Source of the DNA: Synura sp. LO234KE
Taxonomy: Eukaryota; Sar; Synurophyceae; Synurales; Mallomonadaceae
Assembly: GCA_015143735.1 (NCBI GenBank)
Contig: VKHC01000601.1
Span: 1-10,711 of the forward strand
Direction: 5' to 3'
DNA: 10,711 nt
Shown: positions 8,750 through 10,711 of the stretch, one piece after another
Layout: every line of letters begins with the position of its first letter
Position numbering within the stretch: position 1 is the stretch's first letter
Notes under the pieces: model-generated
Told to the model about the DNA's origin: nothing
The model's database searches: none
What the model saw: the letters and a program-made list of their open reading frames with translations, nothing else
Program-made: the position numbers and the translations under genes

Positions 8750-9172
8750 CTAGTGACTGTGGGTCGACCCCCCCCCCCCAGCACTCCCCACTGTGACCTC
8801 CGCGGTCGCTCCAGCTAGTTGGCGGTCTCGTTCCCTGAGCGCGTTGATGCTCCTCATGTACTCCCCGTTACGCCGGGCAAGCAAGAAGTCCGCATGGAGT
8901 CGCCGGCGCTCTTGTGCTCGGGGTCGTGGTGCTCGATCTCGGTCGGGGGGAGTTTTCCGGACCTCCGCAGTCTCTCCAGCTAAGTGGCAGTCGCGTTCCC
9001 TGAGCGCGTTGAGGCTCCTCGTGTGTTCCCAGTTACGCCTGGCAAGCACGTCCGCGAGGAGTCTCCGGCGCCCTTGCGCTCGAGTCTGTGGTGCTCGCGG
9101 GGGGGTTTCTCCGGGTGTCCGACGGGTCTCCTTGGGCCACATTGTTTCGCCGCCTGTTGCGGGGTCGGTCAA
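8750..9172 (-). CDS. Fragment of a repeat protein, coiled-coil-like 55-residue units
   Basis: The minus strand is open for 140 codons and encodes two full copies of a 55-residue unit with a 165-base period, matching the DNA repeat at 8796 and 8961. Each unit has an RRRL(L/H)AD segment, LARRN, then SLNALRERDCHLAGETAEV or SINALRERDRQLAGATAEV. The leucine/isoleucine spacing and the alternating charge in this last part suggest a coiled coil. A third partial unit (ERGERDRRLAGEIGEV) lies upstream on the same strand at 9226-9299 but in another phase, so a frameshift or an intron separates it. The start codon at 9172 is only the first in-phase ATG; the real start is unknown. Family not recognised. 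It could be a captured host exon carried by the insert, or a GC-rich minisatellite that is open by chance. Confidence 0.3.
   Translation of the reverse strand: MTDPATGGETMWPKETRRTPGETPPRAPQTRAQGRRRLLADVLARRNWEHTRSLNALRERDCHLAGETAEVRKTPPDRDRAPRPRAQERRRLHADFLLARRNGEYMRSINALRERDRQLAGATAEVTVGSAGGGGSTHSH
8768..8779. repeat. C12 homopolymer
   Basis: Twelve consecutive C residues near the start of the GC-rich insert. A second C run (9791-9800) lies in the resumed RNase H end. Both are prone to length errors, so nearby frames should be treated with care. Confidence 0.9.
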
Positions 9173-9299
9173 GCCCTCCTGTTTTTATTGGCGTTAGAGT
9201 TCCCGCGCCAGCTCTCCTCTCTAGTACCTCCCCGATCTCTCCAGCTAGTCGGCGGTCGCGCTCCCCCCTCTCATATTCTGCGAGGGTCATGGCCCTCAC
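8796..9299. repeat. Diverged 165-base tandem repeat, two full units and one partial
   Basis: Units begin with ACCTCCGC at 8796 and 8961, and with ACCTCCCC at 9226. They share CTCCAGCTA, GGCGGTC or GGCAGTC, and GCGTTCCCTGAGCGCGTTGA in the first two. The first two are adjacent. The third is about 100 bases further along than the period predicts and covers only the start of the unit. The period is a multiple of three, in keeping with the coding frame on the minus strand. Confidence 0.7.
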
Positions 9300-9637
9300 G
9301 CGGGCGGCCCAGAAGCCGTGGAGGGCAAACCACTGCCGAGTTGCTGCCAGGCTCTCAGATTTCCTGGTGGCGGCGGCGTGTCACAGTCTCCCTGAGTCCG
9401 CTCTCGCTCAAGCCCGCGGCGTCCGTGTGGGTCAGGTTGGCTTGGGCGGTTGGGGTTCTTGGGTGGTGCTGTCGCAGGTGGAAGTCGTGCTCCCAAGTGT
9501 TGGCGCTGGGCCACGAGAGCGCGTCCCTGGGCTCGATATCGTGTGGTTCAGGCCGGTCGGGCCTGGCTTTGCCTGTCGACCTTGGTCGCTTGTTCCAGGG
9601 GTGGGTCCTCGCAGCTTAGTTGGGCTCGGGCCGGGCC
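9300..9637. other. GC-rich insert tail, unassigned
   Basis: Several overlapping open frames exist on both strands, as expected from the high GC content. None shows a recognisable motif. I assign no gene. Confidence 0.35.
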
Positions 9638-9646
9638 CAAGGGAAT

Positions 9647-9835
9647 GCTGTAGCAGATAAGCTCGCGGCTCGAGGGTGCGCGGCCCCCCACCTCCTGACG
9701 CAATATCGACTTCCTGCCCTCGCCTCCCAGAGTTCGGCCTCGGACGCGGCGTCGGTCAGAGGTGTCACTGGGGCGCGGCAGCTCGAAGCGCCCCCCCCCC
9801 ACCCCTCGGCGAGACCCACGCCTGCCTCCTTTTGA
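9647..9835 (+). pseudogene. Broken retroelement ORF: end of the RNase H domain
   Basis: The sequence AVADKLAARGCAAPH directly follows the GN at the end of the preceding target-duplication copy. It is the characteristic C-terminal RNase H motif, in which the Asp of AVAD (9656-9658) is the fourth acidic active-site residue. The frame then runs through a serine-, alanine- and proline-rich tail to a TGA at 9833-9835. It is the continuation of the 6766-8669 pseudogene, separated by the GC-rich insertion. The C10 run at 9791-9800 lies in the tail and could hide a further shift. Confidence 0.7.
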
Positions 9836-10136
9836 TTCCCGCCAACTCCACTCCTGGCGCGCATTTCTTCGTAGTCCTGCACTCCCCGTTCATGATTATA
9901 ATGGGGACCTCTGGTGGGTGCCTAACTACTTCGTCTGGGTGTAGCACCCGTTTTCCCTCTACTCGGTCACGGAACTTGCCATTGGGTACATAGAGGGTGT
10001 TATTTACGAGTAGGTGCCTTAGGCTATGTCTGACTTCACTGTTTTGTCTATCATATTTAACAGTTAGTAATAAATAACGATTGGATTTTCGGCAAAAAAT
10101 CACTTTTGGTCTATGGCGCGGAGTGGCTCTCCTCAT
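9836..10136 (-). other. Possible minus-strand coding remnant, unrecognised
   Basis: A minus-strand frame from an ATG at 10136 is open for 123 codons down to 9765. Its last part overlaps the RNase H end on the other strand, so any real coding part is probably only 10136-9836. It is rich in basic and hydrophobic residues and includes NTLYVPNGKF. The DNA under this peptide (9975-9992) matches 4949-4966 with one mismatch in 18 bases, where the minus strand would read YVPNGKL. No family is recognised. It may be a remnant of another element, or the 3' end of the RNase H element read backwards. Confidence 0.2.
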
Positions 10137-10232
10137 CGTGGTCTGTAATTTACCACTTTAGGAGTCCTCTTACATAGACTAGTTTTAAAAACGTGTTTTG
10201 TGCGACTGTGCCAAAACATATCTAGTATTTTA

Positions 10233-10573
10233 CTACTCGGCATCTGCAGAGTTTTGCCTCAGAATTTGCCTAAAGGCCTCTAGATATATGTTATCTAAGC
10301 CTTCAAAAGCGTAGGCGACACCGCTCCCGGCTTTAGCGCAAGCTGCGAAATGGAAAATCGCGACCAGCAAAACCGGTTTCTCCGACCTATTCAAGATAGT
10401 GACCGTCAAGGAGACAGGAATCCAAGGGTATTCTTTAAGGCGAAGGTGATTCTGGCCTCCAGCCAACTCAATCCTGACAGAGACAAAATTTTTAATTTTT
10501 CTGGCCAACCATCATCGAACCCAAAATTTGGGCCAGCAAATTCTGCGCAACAATTTAGGTTTGGAGCGCAAGA
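10233..10573 (-). pseudogene. Best copy (copy 1) of the unknown protein-coding repeat family
   Basis: On the minus strand one phase is open from 10573 to 10409 and includes AEFAGPNFGFDDGW and ILSLSGLSWL. The sequence then moves to another phase, open from 10508 to a stop at 10233-10235, which includes LLVAIFHFAACAKAGSGV and ends FRQILRQNSADAE. The same anchors in the same order occur in two other copies in this window, which helps place the phase change between about 10409 and 10440. The protein is not recognised. It looks like the C-terminal 100-110 residues of something larger. Upstream (10574-10711) no continuation is clear. A palindrome CCCAAAATTTGGG lies at 10520-10532, inside the frame. 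Being multicopy and degenerate, it probably comes from a mobile element. Confidence 0.5.
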
Positions 10574-10711
10574 TTATTTAACTCCGGACCTAATTTTTTC
10601 GCAAAATTGCTACTTTCTACCAAGATAGATCACCTGGGCGCTCACAACATCTCGGCAAATTCCTTCAGTCTTCGCCATATACAGACAAATACGTGGACCG
10701 CTCATCTGGCA
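10574..10711. other. Unassigned right end
   Basis: Stops interrupt all frames. No motif was found. It may hold the upstream, more decayed part of copy 1. Confidence 0.3.

Larger units (their letters stand above)
8670..9646. mobile_element. GC-rich insertion inside the RNase H domain, with target-site duplication
   Basis: The left flank ends CAAGGGCAAT (8660-8669) and the insert ends with CAAGGGAAT (9638-9646), a near-perfect 9-10 base target duplication. Joining 8669 to 9647 restores the RNase H motif (GN followed by AVADKLAARG) with codon phase intact. The insert is much more GC-rich than sequence upstream, has a C12 run at 8768-8779, and carries a 165-base repeat. No terminal inverted repeats, poly-A tail or transposase were found, so its class is unknown. 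A GTAAGT lies six bases in (8676-8681), but splicing from it to any nearby AG does not restore the RNase H frame, so an insertion is favoured over an intron. Confidence 0.65.

Noticed and set aside
8676-9641. Intron with donor GTAAGT at 8676 inside the RNase H domain
   Set aside because: Joining to nearby AG sites does not restore the RNase H phase, whereas removing the segment between the CAAGGG(C)AAT flanks does. The insert also holds its own repeat.
8793-9660. Three long overlapping plus-strand open frames in the GC-rich block
   Set aside because: High GC removes stops in all phases. None of the frames shows a motif, and the 165-base repeat reads best on the minus strand.
1-10711. CRISPR array, bacterial operon or phage-type system
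   Set aside because: No regularly spaced repeats with unique spacers, no ribosome binding sites and no compact gene order. The content is eukaryotic repeat and retroelement sequence.

Overview
The window looks like repeat-rich, gene-poor nuclear DNA of a eukaryote. No compact gene array, operon, Shine-Dalgarno pattern, rRNA or convincing tRNA is visible. What can be recognised is mostly decayed mobile-element sequence: long direct repeats, broken reading frames and one element interrupted by another insertion. Base composition shifts sharply, from AT-rich spacers (about 3080-3560) to a GC-rich block (about 8700-9840). I cannot name the organism. An alga, oomycete or other protist with old retroelements would fit, but that is only inference.

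Layout. Positions 1-306 and 2755-3076 are two near-identical direct repeats (LTR-like, about 96% by eye). Between them lies a minus-strand reading frame (606-1793) with a single in-frame amber codon. Next to it are two tail-to-tail degenerate copies (plus 2113-2424, minus 2500-2712) of a short protein-coding repeat family. A third and better copy lies on the minus strand at 10233-10573. Positions 3077-6765 are mostly spacer with short repeats, palindromes, a perfect tandem duplication and a few weak open frames, some hydrophobic.

The best-identified object is a broken retroelement open reading frame on the plus strand, 6766-8669 continuing at 9647-9835. It has a CCHC zinc-binding motif followed by a type I RNase H domain, the order seen at the C-terminus of some non-LTR retrotransposon polyproteins. 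It has a frameshift, an in-frame stop, loss of the first catalytic aspartate and a 977-base interruption. That interruption is flanked by CAAGGGCAAT / CAAGGGAAT. Removing 8670-9646 restores the RNase H frame exactly at ...GN|AVAD..., so it is best read as a nested insertion with target-site duplication. The insert is GC-rich and carries, on its minus strand, a coiled-coil-like protein repeat of 55 residues.

Nothing here looks like a working multi-gene system. The points worth a second look are the three-copy unknown protein family, the nested GC-rich insert with its repeat protein, and the minus-strand frame inside the LTR-like pair.
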